Notes: generated from the letters alone by a model not told the origin. A stretch of DNA of 6,341 bases from an uncultured Bacteroidota bacterium (GCA_903888395.1 CAISTO010000117.1:1-6341); one strand, 5' to 3'. Shown: positions 1 through 5,533, numbered from the stretch's first letter. Program-made: numbers and translations.

Positions 1-212
1 GCCATATAATCATCAATGGCAGTTCCTAAAAATAAAATTCTATCAGCCATTAAACGTGAAAACACATCAATTTCTCTAAAATTCATTGGTCGTTCTTCAA
101 TGACTGTACGTGTCATGTTTTGCGGCATATTTCCAATGTACGCGTCTACTTTTAAACTGCTTATGCCTTGATGTTTGATGGCATATTTTCTAAATTCTTT
201 TCCTACATCCAT
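1..212 (-). CDS. clpP: ATP-dependent Clp protease proteolytic subunit, N-terminal part (runs off left edge)
   Basis: ClpP is the serine peptidase ring that degrades unfolded or tagged cytoplasmic proteins delivered by ClpX or other Clp ATPases. Seventy complete codons are present, from the ATG at 212 down to the left edge. The diagnostic stretch is residues 50-70, reading VFSRLMADRILFLGTAIDDY. This is the conserved first helix and strand of the ClpP fold, followed by the start of the subunit handle region. The roughly 45 residues before it form an N-terminal extension of the kind I recall for Bacteroidota ClpP, longer than in E. coli. The Ser-His-Asp catalytic residues would lie beyond the edge and cannot be checked. 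A well-formed promoter lies 30 to 60 bp upstream, so the gene probably starts its own transcript. Identification is confident from family recall; the leftward neighbours are not visible. Confidence 0.93.
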   Translation of the reverse strand, partial: MDVGKEFRKYAIKHQGISSLKVDAYIGNMPQNMTRTVIEERPMNFREIDVFSRLMADRILFLGTAIDDYM

Positions 213-241
213 GTTTTATAATTATTATTTTTAGTTTTTGT

Positions 242-271
242 CAAATATATATTGATGTTTATTATTGTCAA
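242..271 (-). promoter_or_regulatory. Promoter of clpP (Bacteroidota sigma-type)
   Basis: Read on the minus strand, TTGACA begins at 271 (the -33 TTG is 271-269). It is followed by a 19-bp spacer and TATATTTG (249-242). This matches the known Bacteroidota housekeeping form TTG-N19-TAnnTTTG. Transcription would begin near 236, giving a short A/T-rich leader of about 24 nt before the clpP ATG at 212. Confidence 0.7.
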
Positions 272-330
272 GCTAAATGCCATTTATTTTTACTGACATT
301 TAGGCTAAGTATGATATCTATTTATGAATA

Positions 331-357
331 AGCTAGTTTTTATACAATTTGTTTTTT
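331..357 (+). repeat. Direct repeat, left copy, flanking the Uma2 gene
   Basis: This copy is AGCTAG followed by TTTTTATACAATTTGTTTTTT. The partner at 1301-1326 is identical except that it lacks the single G at position 336. The copies are in the same orientation, about 970 bp apart, one on each side of the Uma2 gene. The sequence is A/T-rich, but a 27-bp match with one gap is longer than chance repeats of this composition would normally be. Confidence 0.6.
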
Positions 358-402
358 ATAACAAATAAATATTACTTTCCAATAAATCTCCTTAAAAGTA
401 TA

Positions 403-415
403 GTCCCTAAGGGAC
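403..415. repeat. Short hairpin GTCCC-TAA-GGGAC, possible REP-like unit
   Basis: Perfect 5-bp arms GTCCC and GGGAC close a three-base TAA loop and are followed on the plus strand by ATTTTTATTT. It could work as a rightward terminator, but there is no rightward gene upstream to terminate. Its similarity in layout to the hairpin at 455-468 suggests a dispersed intergenic repeat instead. This reading is inference. Confidence 0.45.
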
Positions 416-441
416 ATTTTTATTTAGAACAATTCATCTTA

Positions 442-496
442 TTACCATCATTTAACTCCTAACGGAGTATTTCAATTACACTTTTTTTGATGGTAA
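442..496. repeat. Nested inverted repeat enclosing an ACTCC-TAAC-GGAGT hairpin
   Basis: Outer arms TTACCATCA (442-450) and TGATGGTAA (488-496) are perfect 9-bp complements. Inside them, ACTCC (455-459) and GGAGT (464-468) form a second hairpin with a TAAC loop. The outer right arm is preceded by seven T residues (482-488). No protein-coding or operator explanation is evident. It could be an RNA structure, a REP-type repeat or a relic of a small mobile repeat. Confidence 0.5.
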
Positions 497-563
497 ATAT
501 TTTTTTTAAAGTTGGATTTTATAACGTAATTAGTTAGTAATATTATTATGAAAAACGAAGTGC

Positions 564-595
564 AAAAAAATAAAACTGAAAGCAATTTTAGTTTT
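564..595 (-). terminator. Rho-independent-type terminator of the Uma2 gene
   Basis: Arms at 572-581 (AAAACTGAAA on the plus strand) and 586-595 pair over 10 bp with one G-U wobble and a four-base loop. Read leftward, the stem is followed at once by ATTTTTTT (571-564). It lies about 60 nt past the Uma2 stop codon. The stem is A/T-rich, so termination strength is uncertain. Confidence 0.5.
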
Positions 596-655
596 TAATA
601 ATTGTGTTAAACGTAAATTTTATTATTGGAAAAACCACAATATTAAAAGATATTT

Positions 656-1240
656 TTAGGCTAAATTATCAAAAACATCTTCTAATTTTAAAATAAATTC
701 CGGCAAAATTGGTGTACTGATTTCATCACCAGTAGTGAGTAATCTGGAGCTTTGGTATTTTCCATTTACCAAAGTATTGATGGTTAAAGTTTGTCCCATT
801 GGGTTGATAATCCAATATTCTAAAACTCCAGACTCTTCATACACATCAAATTTATATTTTAATTCTTTTTTGTTATTGCCTTCCGACAATATTTCAATCA
901 CTAAATCGGGAGCACCAATGCACCCATAATCATCTAGTTTTTCTAAATCACAAATCACACAAATATCTGGTTGAACTACTGTAAAAATATCTTCATTTTT
1001 CCTTGATTTTACTGGCAAACGCACATCAAATGGAGCAGAAAAAGCTTGACATTTTTTTTGTTTTAAATAAACAGCTATTTCTCTTGAAAGGTTCCATGAA
1101 ATTTTTTGATGAATTCTTTTTGGCGCAGTCATTTTGAAAACTTTGCCTTTAATCAATTCCACCATTTCTTCCATTTTAAAGGTTAAATAATCGGCATACG
1201 AATAATTACTGTATGACATGTCTGGTTCTTTTACTTCCAT
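656..1240 (-). CDS. Uma2 family (DUF820) protein, putative restriction-like nuclease fold
   Basis: A 194-residue protein, the usual length for the Uma2/DUF820 family, which has a PD-(D/E)XK-like nuclease fold. Its members are often annotated as endonucleases without a proven cellular role. The visible family signature is ELIKGKVFKM (29-37 region), the VQPDICVI strand with Asp92, GAPDLVIEILS with Asp112 and Glu116 as likely metal-binding residues, a lysine-rich helix around 124-130, and GVLEYWIINP with Glu141. All expected acidic positions are present, so it looks intact. The ATG at 1240 is chosen because a matching promoter sits just upstream; Met8 is an alternative start. It is a single gene on its own strand with its own promoter and terminator, bracketed by a direct repeat, and shows no partner gene. 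The family is confident, but function remains unknown. Confidence 0.88.
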   Translation of the reverse strand: MEVKEPDMSYSNYSYADYLTFKMEEMVELIKGKVFKMTAPKRIHQKISWNLSREIAVYLKQKKCQAFSAPFDVRLPVKSRKNEDIFTVVQPDICVICDLEKLDDYGCIGAPDLVIEILSEGNNKKELKYKFDVYEESGVLEYWIINPMGQTLTINTLVNGKYQSSRLLTTGDEISTPILPEFILKLEDVFDNLA

Positions 1241-1273
1241 TTTATGTATTTTATTAATTAAAATTATACTCTA

Positions 1274-1301
1274 CAAATTTAAATTTTATATTTAGATACA
1301 A
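1274..1301 (-). promoter_or_regulatory. Promoter of the Uma2 gene
   Basis: On the minus strand TTG (1301-1299), a 17-bp spacer and TAAATTTG (1281-1274) fit TTG-N17..19-TAnnTTTG. The predicted leader is about 28 nt. The -33 TTG sits in the context TAGCTTG, the same heptamer seen at the clpP -33 position (275-269). It abuts the right copy of the direct repeat. Confidence 0.6.
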
Positions 1302-1326
1302 GCTATTTTTATACAATTTGTTTTTT
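1301..1326 (+). repeat. Direct repeat, right copy, flanking the Uma2 gene
   Basis: AGCTA followed by TTTTTATACAATTTGTTTTTT. It matches 331-357 with one missing base. It lies in the 146-bp divergent gap between the Uma2 and DedA genes, directly upstream of the Uma2 promoter and about 60 bp before the DedA start. Confidence 0.6.
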
Positions 1327-1374
1327 TAGTGGAAAAAATAAAAACAAAATTAGTGCTTATTAAATGTTATGCTT

Positions 1375-1388
1375 TAAAATTGCAGCAT
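1375..1388 (+). promoter_or_regulatory. Probable promoter -7 element and start region of the DedA gene
   Basis: TAAAATTG (1375-1382) differs by one base from TAnnTTTG and is followed by CAGCATG, where ATG is the DedA start. No clear TTG lies 17-20 bp upstream. If this is the -7 element, transcription would start at or within a few bases of the ATG, so the mRNA would be leaderless or nearly so. The 11-mer AATTGCAGCAT (1378-1388) recurs exactly upstream of gmd. Confidence 0.4.
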
Positions 1389-2043
1389 GGAAATACTTGA
1401 AATATTTAAAGAATTACTCACCAATACCAAAGGTTTTTTAGAGTTATTTGTTCAAAATCATGGAACATGGATATATGGTTTGTTGTTTTTAATTGTGTTT
1501 TGTGAAACTGGTTTAGTAGTGCTGCCATTATTACCTGGCGACTCTTTATTATTTACTGCTGGTGTTTTAGCTGGTAATGTAAATAACAATTTAGATGTTG
1601 GCTTAATCATTATTTTATTAATTATAGCCGCTTTATTAGGCGACAATACCAATTATTTTATTGGTAAATTTTTAGCTAAAAAGGGCGAAGGTGCCAAGTT
1701 ATTTGGCATATTTACCATTAAAAAAGAATACATAGATAAAACACATTCATTTTACGAAAAGCATGGTTCGTTTGCCATCATTGTAGCTCGCTTTGTACCA
1801 ATAGTTCGCACATTTGCACCATTTGTAGCTGGAGTTGGAAGCATGAAATATAGTCGTTATATAACGTTTTGTATTATAGGTGCTATACTTTGGGTTACTG
1901 TAATAACTTTGGCAGGTTATTTTTTAGGAAATATTCCTTGGGTTCAGCATAATTTTGAAAAAATAGTACTTGGCATTGTTTTAGTATCAGTTTTACCAGT
2001 TTTATTTGGTGTAATAAAAAACCTTCTTGGAAGTAAAAAATAA
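1387..2043 (+). CDS. DedA family inner-membrane protein (SNARE-associated/VTT domain)
   Basis: A 218-residue polytopic membrane protein of the DedA family. Members maintain membrane and proton-motive-force homeostasis, and some recycle undecaprenyl phosphate across the membrane. Conserved family positions are all present: Glu40 in the FCETG motif, Asp52 in LLPGDSLLF, the GDNTNYFIGK segment near 85-94, and Arg135 and Arg141 in VARFVPIVRTFAPFVAG. These four charged residues correspond to those shown essential in E. coli YqjA. Hydrophobic spans lie near 31-48, 54-62, 72-84, 127-150, 157-181 and 193-211, with re-entrant-type segments around the two conserved motifs. The ATG at 1387 follows a near-consensus -7 element directly. 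A terminator-like hairpin starts 20 bp after the stop. Which lipid substrate it serves cannot be told from sequence. Confidence 0.92.
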   Translation: MEILEIFKELLTNTKGFLELFVQNHGTWIYGLLFLIVFCETGLVVLPLLPGDSLLFTAGVLAGNVNNNLDVGLIIILLIIAALLGDNTNYFIGKFLAKKGEGAKLFGIFTIKKEYIDKTHSFYEKHGSFAIIVARFVPIVRTFAPFVAGVGSMKYSRYITFCIIGAILWVTVITLAGYFLGNIPWVQHNFEKIVLGIVLVSVLPVLFGVIKNLLGSKK

Positions 2044-2047
2044 TTTT

Positions 2048-2809
2048 TTGAGCATAAATTTTAATAAAAACGTAATTACGCTTTGGTGTAGTTACGTTTT
2101 TATTTTTATGCTTTTAGCCAATAAAGTAAATGGTGAAACTACTTATGGATATTGCTCAGTTAAGGAAAGTAAAATTGGAAAAGATATTTTTCAATTGTTG
2201 GGAAATACCTATTTTGATTGTAAACCAATCAATCAAAATTTTCAGCAAATATTATTGCGTGTTTGGGTAAAAAAAGCATGGGTTTACGATGACCAACAAA
2301 TTTTAGCCAAAGCCAAATTATACAATGGCCAAGGAAAACATATTGGCAATGCCATACAAGATTTTACTCCTTATAAGTTTATTGCGGAATTAGACACTGC
2401 TTATGTATTTGATGTTAGTGGTGTAATTTCGCAGGCTTGTATTAATCCAAGTTCTGTTCCTGAAATTGATTTAAATAAAATTTTAGCTGTTGCGAAGCAA
2501 AATGCAAAACTTGATACTTTTATCAATCATATTAAAAAATTTAATTATGAGGTAGAAGATTCCAATCAAAAATACCAATCATTTATAATAAATGAACCTA
2601 ATTTTATTTTACAAAAAAAGGAACCACGCATTATTATTATTTTTTATAAAAACGAGCTCATTGCTATATTTTATAGCAGAAGCGTAACAGCTAAGTTATA
2701 TGATAGCATTGAAATGGGCAAAGAATTTAAATTAATTTACAATTCAAAATTTACGGAAAACACAAAATCAGAAATGATTGCTATTTTCAAAAAAAGAATG
2801 GAGAAGTAA
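2048..2809 (+). CDS. Hypothetical protein, probably exported (start uncertain: TTG 2048 or ATG 2108)
   Basis: I do not recognise the family. The frame is open through to TAA at 2807-2809. A TTG start at 2048 gives 253 residues. These begin with a short N-terminus holding one lysine, then a hydrophobic run (VITLWCSYVFIFMLLA), then NKVNGETT. That resembles a Sec signal peptide with cleavage near Gly29/Glu30. The only nearby in-frame ATG is 2108, which gives 233 residues and no signal peptide. The TTG at 2027 would overlap the DedA gene by 17 bp and is less likely. The body holds three cysteines (YGYC, YFDC, SQAC), which would fit disulphide bonding outside the cytoplasm. The C-terminal half has strand-rich segments (PRIIIIFYKNELIAIFYS) and a lysine-rich end. 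A terminator hairpin lies across the 5' end of the long form. No promoter of its own was found, and no function can be assigned. Confidence 0.6.
   Translation: MSINFNKNVITLWCSYVFIFMLLANKVNGETTYGYCSVKESKIGKDIFQLLGNTYFDCKPINQNFQQILLRVWVKKAWVYDDQQILAKAKLYNGQGKHIGNAIQDFTPYKFIAELDTAYVFDVSGVISQACINPSSVPEIDLNKILAVAKQNAKLDTFINHIKKFNYEVEDSNQKYQSFIINEPNFILQKKEPRIIIIFYKNELIAIFYSRSVTAKLYDSIEMGKEFKLIYNSKFTENTKSEMIAIFKKRMEK
2063..2106 (+). terminator. Strong terminator-like hairpin after the DedA gene, overlapping the next reading frame
   Basis: Arms 2063-2075 (AATAAAAACGTAA) and 2092-2104 are perfect 13-bp complements. Pairing continues inside through TAC (2077-2079) and GTA (2088-2090). The 3' arm ends in TTTTTATTTTT. 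This is a classic bidirectional-type terminator located 20 bp after the DedA stop. It lies within the region that would encode the signal peptide of the following protein if that gene starts at 2048. Confidence 0.65.
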
Positions 2810-2917
2810 TCAATTTCAAATTTCACTTACTTTAATTTAATATAATTAAAATGTTTCTTTTTAATTTGGCGCTATTTTATTACAATTGCAGCATCACAAA
2901 TAAATAAAATTATTTCA
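2810..2917. promoter_or_regulatory. Intergenic region with the probable gmd promoter (TACAATTG, 2881-2888)
   Basis: TACAATTG (2881-2888) is one base from TAnnTTTG and is followed by CAGCAT, giving the same AATTGCAGCAT 11-mer found at the DedA start. It predicts a leader of about 25 nt ahead of the TTG start at 2918. A good -33 TTG at 17-20 bp is missing; the nearest, at 2866-2868, is only 12 bp away. An all-A/T inverted repeat (2831-2837 with 2844-2850) followed by a T-rich run may weakly end the previous transcript. Confidence 0.4.
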
Positions 2918-4057
2918 TTGAAAACCGCGCTTATTACAGGAATTACAGGACAAGACGGAGCTTATTTAGCCGAATTTTTATTAAAAAAAGGATACATGGT
3001 TCACGGTATAAAGCGTAGAAGCTCGCTTTTAAATACTGATAGAATTGATCATTTGTATCAAGATCCTCATGAAAAAAACTTAAACCTTAAGTTACATTAT
3101 GGCGATTTAACCGACAGTTCTAATTTAATAAGAATCATTCAAGAAACACAGCCTGACGAAATATATAACTTAGCTGCCATGAGCCATGTTCATGTAAGTT
3201 TTGAAGAACCTGAATACACTGCCAATGCTGATGGATTAGGTACTTTAAGAATATTAGAAGCCATTAGAATTTGTGGTTTAACAAATAAAACTCGCATTTA
3301 CCAAGCCTCTACTTCAGAACTTTATGGTTTGGTACAAGCAGTGCCTCAAAGTGAAACTACTCCTTTTTATCCTCGTTCGCCTTATGCTGTAGCCAAACTT
3401 TATGCTTATTGGATTACCGTAAATTACCGCGAAGCATATAACATGTTTGCTTGTAATGGAATATTATTTAACCACGAAAGTCCATTAAGAGGTGAAACTT
3501 TTGTAACCCGTAAAATTACCAGGGCTGCCAGTAAAATAGTTTTAGGAATGCAGGACAAAATATATCTTGGAAACTTAAATGCACAAAGGGATTGGGGACA
3601 TGCAAAAGATTATATTGAGGCCATGTATTTAATTTTACAACAAGATGTGGCTGAAGATTATGTAATTGCCACTGGTAAAACAACTTCCATTCGTGACTTT
3701 GTGAAATTGGCTTTTATTGAATTAGGAATTACCATTGCTTTTAAAGGTACTGATGAAAATGAAATTGGCTATATTGAGGCCATTGATAATAATAAATTAA
3801 AAGAACTTGAAATTGATAAAGATTTTAATTTAAAAATTGGTGATGAATTAATAGCCGTTGATCCAAGGTATTTTAGACCAACAGAAGTGGAATTATTAAT
3901 TGGTGATGCTACCAAAAGCCAAACAAAATTAGGATGGAAACCAAAATACGATTTACAAGCATTGGTTACTGATATGATGGAAAGCGATTTGAAATTAATG
4001 AAAAAAGAACGTTTTTTAAAGCAGGCTGGTCACCATACTTTTAATAATTTTGAATAA
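2918..4057 (+). CDS. gmd: GDP-mannose 4,6-dehydratase
   Basis: Converts GDP-D-mannose to GDP-4-keto-6-deoxy-D-mannose using bound NADP(H), the first step to GDP-L-fucose, in the cytoplasm. The protein has 379 residues, a normal length. It is an extended short-chain dehydrogenase: the Rossmann motif GITGQDG is at 8-14, the KRRSS cofactor-phosphate region at 32-36, the catalytic Thr132 and Glu134 lie in STSELYG, and Tyr156 and Lys160 in SPYAVAK. The segment NHESPLRGETFVTRKITR (185-202) is typical of Gmd and carries substrate-binding residues. The start is TTG, not ATG: MKTALITGITGQDG aligns with the usual N-terminus and there is no in-frame ATG upstream. It is followed after 22 bp by fcl, the next enzyme in the pathway, so the two form an operon. 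No truncation or missing key residue is seen. Confidence 0.97.
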   Translation: MKTALITGITGQDGAYLAEFLLKKGYMVHGIKRRSSLLNTDRIDHLYQDPHEKNLNLKLHYGDLTDSSNLIRIIQETQPDEIYNLAAMSHVHVSFEEPEYTANADGLGTLRILEAIRICGLTNKTRIYQASTSELYGLVQAVPQSETTPFYPRSPYAVAKLYAYWITVNYREAYNMFACNGILFNHESPLRGETFVTRKITRAASKIVLGMQDKIYLGNLNAQRDWGHAKDYIEAMYLILQQDVAEDYVIATGKTTSIRDFVKLAFIELGITIAFKGTDENEIGYIEAIDNNKLKELEIDKDFNLKIGDELIAVDPRYFRPTEVELLIGDATKSQTKLGWKPKYDLQALVTDMMESDLKLMKKERFLKQAGHHTFNNFE

Positions 4058-4061
4058 TTAA

Positions 4062-4075
4062 ATTCCAATTGGAAT
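4062..4075. repeat. 14-bp perfect palindrome between gmd and fcl
   Basis: ATTCCAATTGGAAT is fully self-complementary and occupies most of the 22-bp gap between the gmd stop and the fcl ATG, ending 4 bp before the ATG. It could be an operator-like site or chance in A/T-rich DNA. As RNA it cannot form a stable hairpin without a loop, so termination is unlikely. Confidence 0.3.
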
Positions 4076-4079
4076 AAAA

Positions 4080-5012
4080 ATGAATTTATCTGATAAAATA
4101 TATATAGCTGGTTCAAACGGAATGGTTGGTTCTGCTGTAGTTAGAAAATTACAAGCCGAAGGTTTTACCAATTTAATTACCAAATCATCAAAAGAATTAG
4201 ACTTAACCAATCAATTGGAAGTTGCACATTTTTTTGAAAAGGAGCAACCAGATTATGTGTTTATGGCTGCCGCAAAAGTGGGTGGGATTTTAGCAAATAA
4301 TACTTTCAGAGCCCAGTTTTTATATGAGAATTTGATGATTCAAAACAATGTAATTCATCAAAGTTATGTGAACAATGTTAAAAAATTAATGTTTTTTGGC
4401 TCAAGTTGCATTTACCCAAAATTGGCTCCTCAACCGCTTAAAGAAGAATATTTGTTAACCAGTGTTTTAGAGGAAACCAACGAACCTTATGCCATTGCAA
4501 AAATTGCAGGAATAAAAATGTGTGAGGCTTATAGAAGTCAATATAATTGTAACTTTATATCAGTAATGCCTACCAATTTATATGGTTATAACGACAATTA
4601 TCACCCAGAAAACAGCCATGTTTTACCCGCATTAATTAGAAGAATTCATGAAGCTAAATCTAATAATTTACCTGAGGTAATAATTTGGGGAACGGGAAAT
4701 CCCCTAAGAGAATTTTTATTTGTAGATGATTTGGCAGATGCAGCATTTATGCTAATGCAAAATTATAATGAAAGCCAATTTTTAAATATTGGAAGTGGAA
4801 AAGATATTTCAATTAAAGACTTAGCCATTACCATAAAAAATATTTTAGGATATGAAGGTTCAATAAAATTTGATACATCAAAACCTGATGGAACACCCCG
4901 CAAATTAATGGATGTAAGTAAAATAAATTCATTAGGGTGGAACTCAAAAATTGACTTAGCACAAGGAATTGGCTTAGCTTATAACGACTTTTTGAAAAGA
5001 GAAATACAATAA
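4080..5012 (+). CDS. fcl: GDP-L-fucose synthase (GDP-4-keto-6-deoxymannose 3,5-epimerase/4-reductase)
   Basis: Bifunctional cytoplasmic enzyme that epimerises C3 and C5 of the Gmd product and reduces C4 with NADPH to give GDP-L-fucose. The protein has 310 residues, a normal length for the family. Visible motifs are the Rossmann loop GSNGMVGS (11-18, where GHRGMVGS is more common), AAAKVGGI (63-70), Ser108 and Cys110 in GSSCIYPK, Tyr137 and Lys141 in NEPYAIAKIAGIK, and His180 in HPENSHV. These correspond, shifted by one, to the E. coli residues Ser107, Cys109, Tyr136, Lys140 and His179, so both epimerase and reductase chemistry should be intact. LREFLFVDDLADA (209-221) is the usual C-terminal domain signature. 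The start is the ATG at 4080, preceded by an A-rich stretch and no Shine-Dalgarno sequence. It shares an operon with gmd. The fucose acceptor and transferases are not in the window. Confidence 0.97.
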   Translation: MNLSDKIYIAGSNGMVGSAVVRKLQAEGFTNLITKSSKELDLTNQLEVAHFFEKEQPDYVFMAAAKVGGILANNTFRAQFLYENLMIQNNVIHQSYVNNVKKLMFFGSSCIYPKLAPQPLKEEYLLTSVLEETNEPYAIAKIAGIKMCEAYRSQYNCNFISVMPTNLYGYNDNYHPENSHVLPALIRRIHEAKSNNLPEVIIWGTGNPLREFLFVDDLADAAFMLMQNYNESQFLNIGSGKDISIKDLAITIKNILGYEGSIKFDTSKPDGTPRKLMDVSKINSLGWNSKIDLAQGIGLAYNDFLKREIQ

Positions 5013-5050
5013 AAAAGATTAGACTAACGCTTTCAATCAAATCTTGTCTT

Positions 5051-5074
5051 AGCTAAATTTTAAAAATTAAAGCT
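5051..5074. terminator. Possible bidirectional terminator between fcl and the CoA-binding gene
   Basis: The two genes converge with a 68-bp gap. AGCTAAATTTT and AAAATTAAAGCT form an imperfect A/T-rich inverted repeat (5051-5074) lying between both stop codons. The stem is weak and lacks a long T run, so this is only a candidate. Confidence 0.3.
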
Positions 5075-5080
5075 CCGTAA

Positions 5081-5440
5081 TTAAAACTGATTAGTACTTA
5101 GCATAACCAAAGTACAAGCTTCAATGGCTTCTATATTGTTTTTTAACAATAAATTTTCAAATTCATAATTTTCTGTTCCAGGATTAAAGATGACTCTTTT
5201 AGGATTTAAATGAATGATTTTATTATAATAATCAGGCTGGTTTTGTGGGCCAATGTATAAAGTTATTGTATCAAAATCTTTATTTTCAGGCCAATCAGTT
5301 TGAATTTGAGTATCACCTATATTTCCTTTTTTTAAACCAAAAGCATAAACTTCATGCTTATAATCTTTCAGCATTTCCGTAGCTTTAAAAGCATATCTGT
5401 CTGAATTTGGCGAGGCTCCAACAATTAAAGTTTTTTTCAT
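5081..5440 (-). CDS. CoA-binding domain protein (YccU-like, CoA_binding_2)
   Basis: A 119-residue single-domain protein of the Rossmann-like CoA-binding family. Members bind CoA or acyl-CoA, but their cellular role is mostly unknown. It begins MKKTLIVGASPNSDRYAF, the typical nucleotide-binding first strand and glycine loop. It ends with the family's hallmark RVIFNPGTENYEFENL (around 82-97) and an EACTLVML strand with a cysteine at about 112. The length is normal for the short form, without the ligase domains of larger acyl-CoA synthetases. The ATG at 5440 is preferred; an upstream in-frame TTG at 5455 would add five residues with no family counterpart. It converges with fcl and diverges from pheT, and has no evident link to either. 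A -7-like box (TATTTTTG, 5451-5444) ends three bases before the ATG, suggesting a nearly leaderless message. Confidence 0.88.
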   Translation of the reverse strand: MKKTLIVGASPNSDRYAFKATEMLKDYKHEVYAFGLKKGNIGDTQIQTDWPENKDFDTITLYIGPQNQPDYYNKIIHLNPKRVIFNPGTENYEFENLLLKNNIEAIEACTLVMLSTNQF

Positions 5441-5443
5441 TTT

Positions 5444-5451
5444 CAAAAATA
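5444..5451 (-). promoter_or_regulatory. Candidate -7 box of the CoA-binding gene
   Basis: TATTTTTG on the minus strand fits TAnnTTTG exactly. It ends only three bases before the ATG at 5440, so a usual start distance would put the 5' end of the mRNA within the start codon. No TTG is found 17-20 bp upstream, which lowers confidence. Confidence 0.35.
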
Positions 5452-5473
5452 GCAATCCTTATCTTCATTTTGT

Positions 5474-5511
5474 TATTTTTGTACAATAAATTTATTGCAA
5501 AATTGCAACAT
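5474..5511 (+). promoter_or_regulatory. Candidate pheT promoter region
   Basis: Two candidate boxes are present. TATTTTTG (5474-5481) fits TAnnTTTG but has no -33 TTG. CAAAATTG (5498-5505) runs into CAACAT, giving AATTGCAACAT (5501-5511), a near copy of the 11-mer before the DedA gene and gmd; a TTG lies 16 bp upstream of it (5479-5481). The second box predicts a leader of about 23-25 nt before the ATG at 5534. Confidence 0.4.
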
Positions 5512-5533
5512 ACTAAAAACATAAAATTCATTA

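Larger units (their letters stand above)
213..655. other. Gene-free 443-bp interval between clpP and the Uma2 gene
   Basis: I see no plausible coding frame on either strand here. From left to right the stretch holds the clpP promoter, one copy of a 27-bp direct repeat (331-357), a GTCCC/GGGAC hairpin (403-415), a larger inverted repeat enclosing an ACTCC/GGAGT hairpin (442-496), and a terminator-like hairpin (572-595) for the Uma2 gene. The rest is A/T-rich filler without recognised features. The length and the pair of G+C-rich hairpins are more than a simple promoter-plus-terminator gap needs. Confidence 0.7.

Noticed and set aside
555..563. ACGAAGTGC identical to the first nine bases of the pheT heptamer array
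   Set aside because: A single 9-mer with no further units around it; chance match is the simplest view.
735..929. Open frame of 64 codons on the plus strand
   Set aside because: Lies antisense inside the well-supported Uma2 gene and shows no family features.
656..1240. Uma2 gene as part of a defence or toxin-antitoxin system
   Set aside because: No partner gene, regulator or other defence gene is adjacent; neighbours are housekeeping genes.
1458..1652. Open frame of 64 codons on the minus strand
   Set aside because: Antisense to the conserved core of the DedA gene; composition reflects the opposite strand.
2027..2050. TTG at 2027 as start of the unknown exported protein
   Set aside because: It would overlap the DedA gene and adds a polar stretch that spoils the signal-peptide layout; TTG 2048 or ATG 2108 fit better.
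4828..5040. Open frame of 70 codons on the minus strand
   Set aside because: Mostly antisense to the fcl 3' end; hydrophobic look comes from A-rich coding DNA read in reverse.
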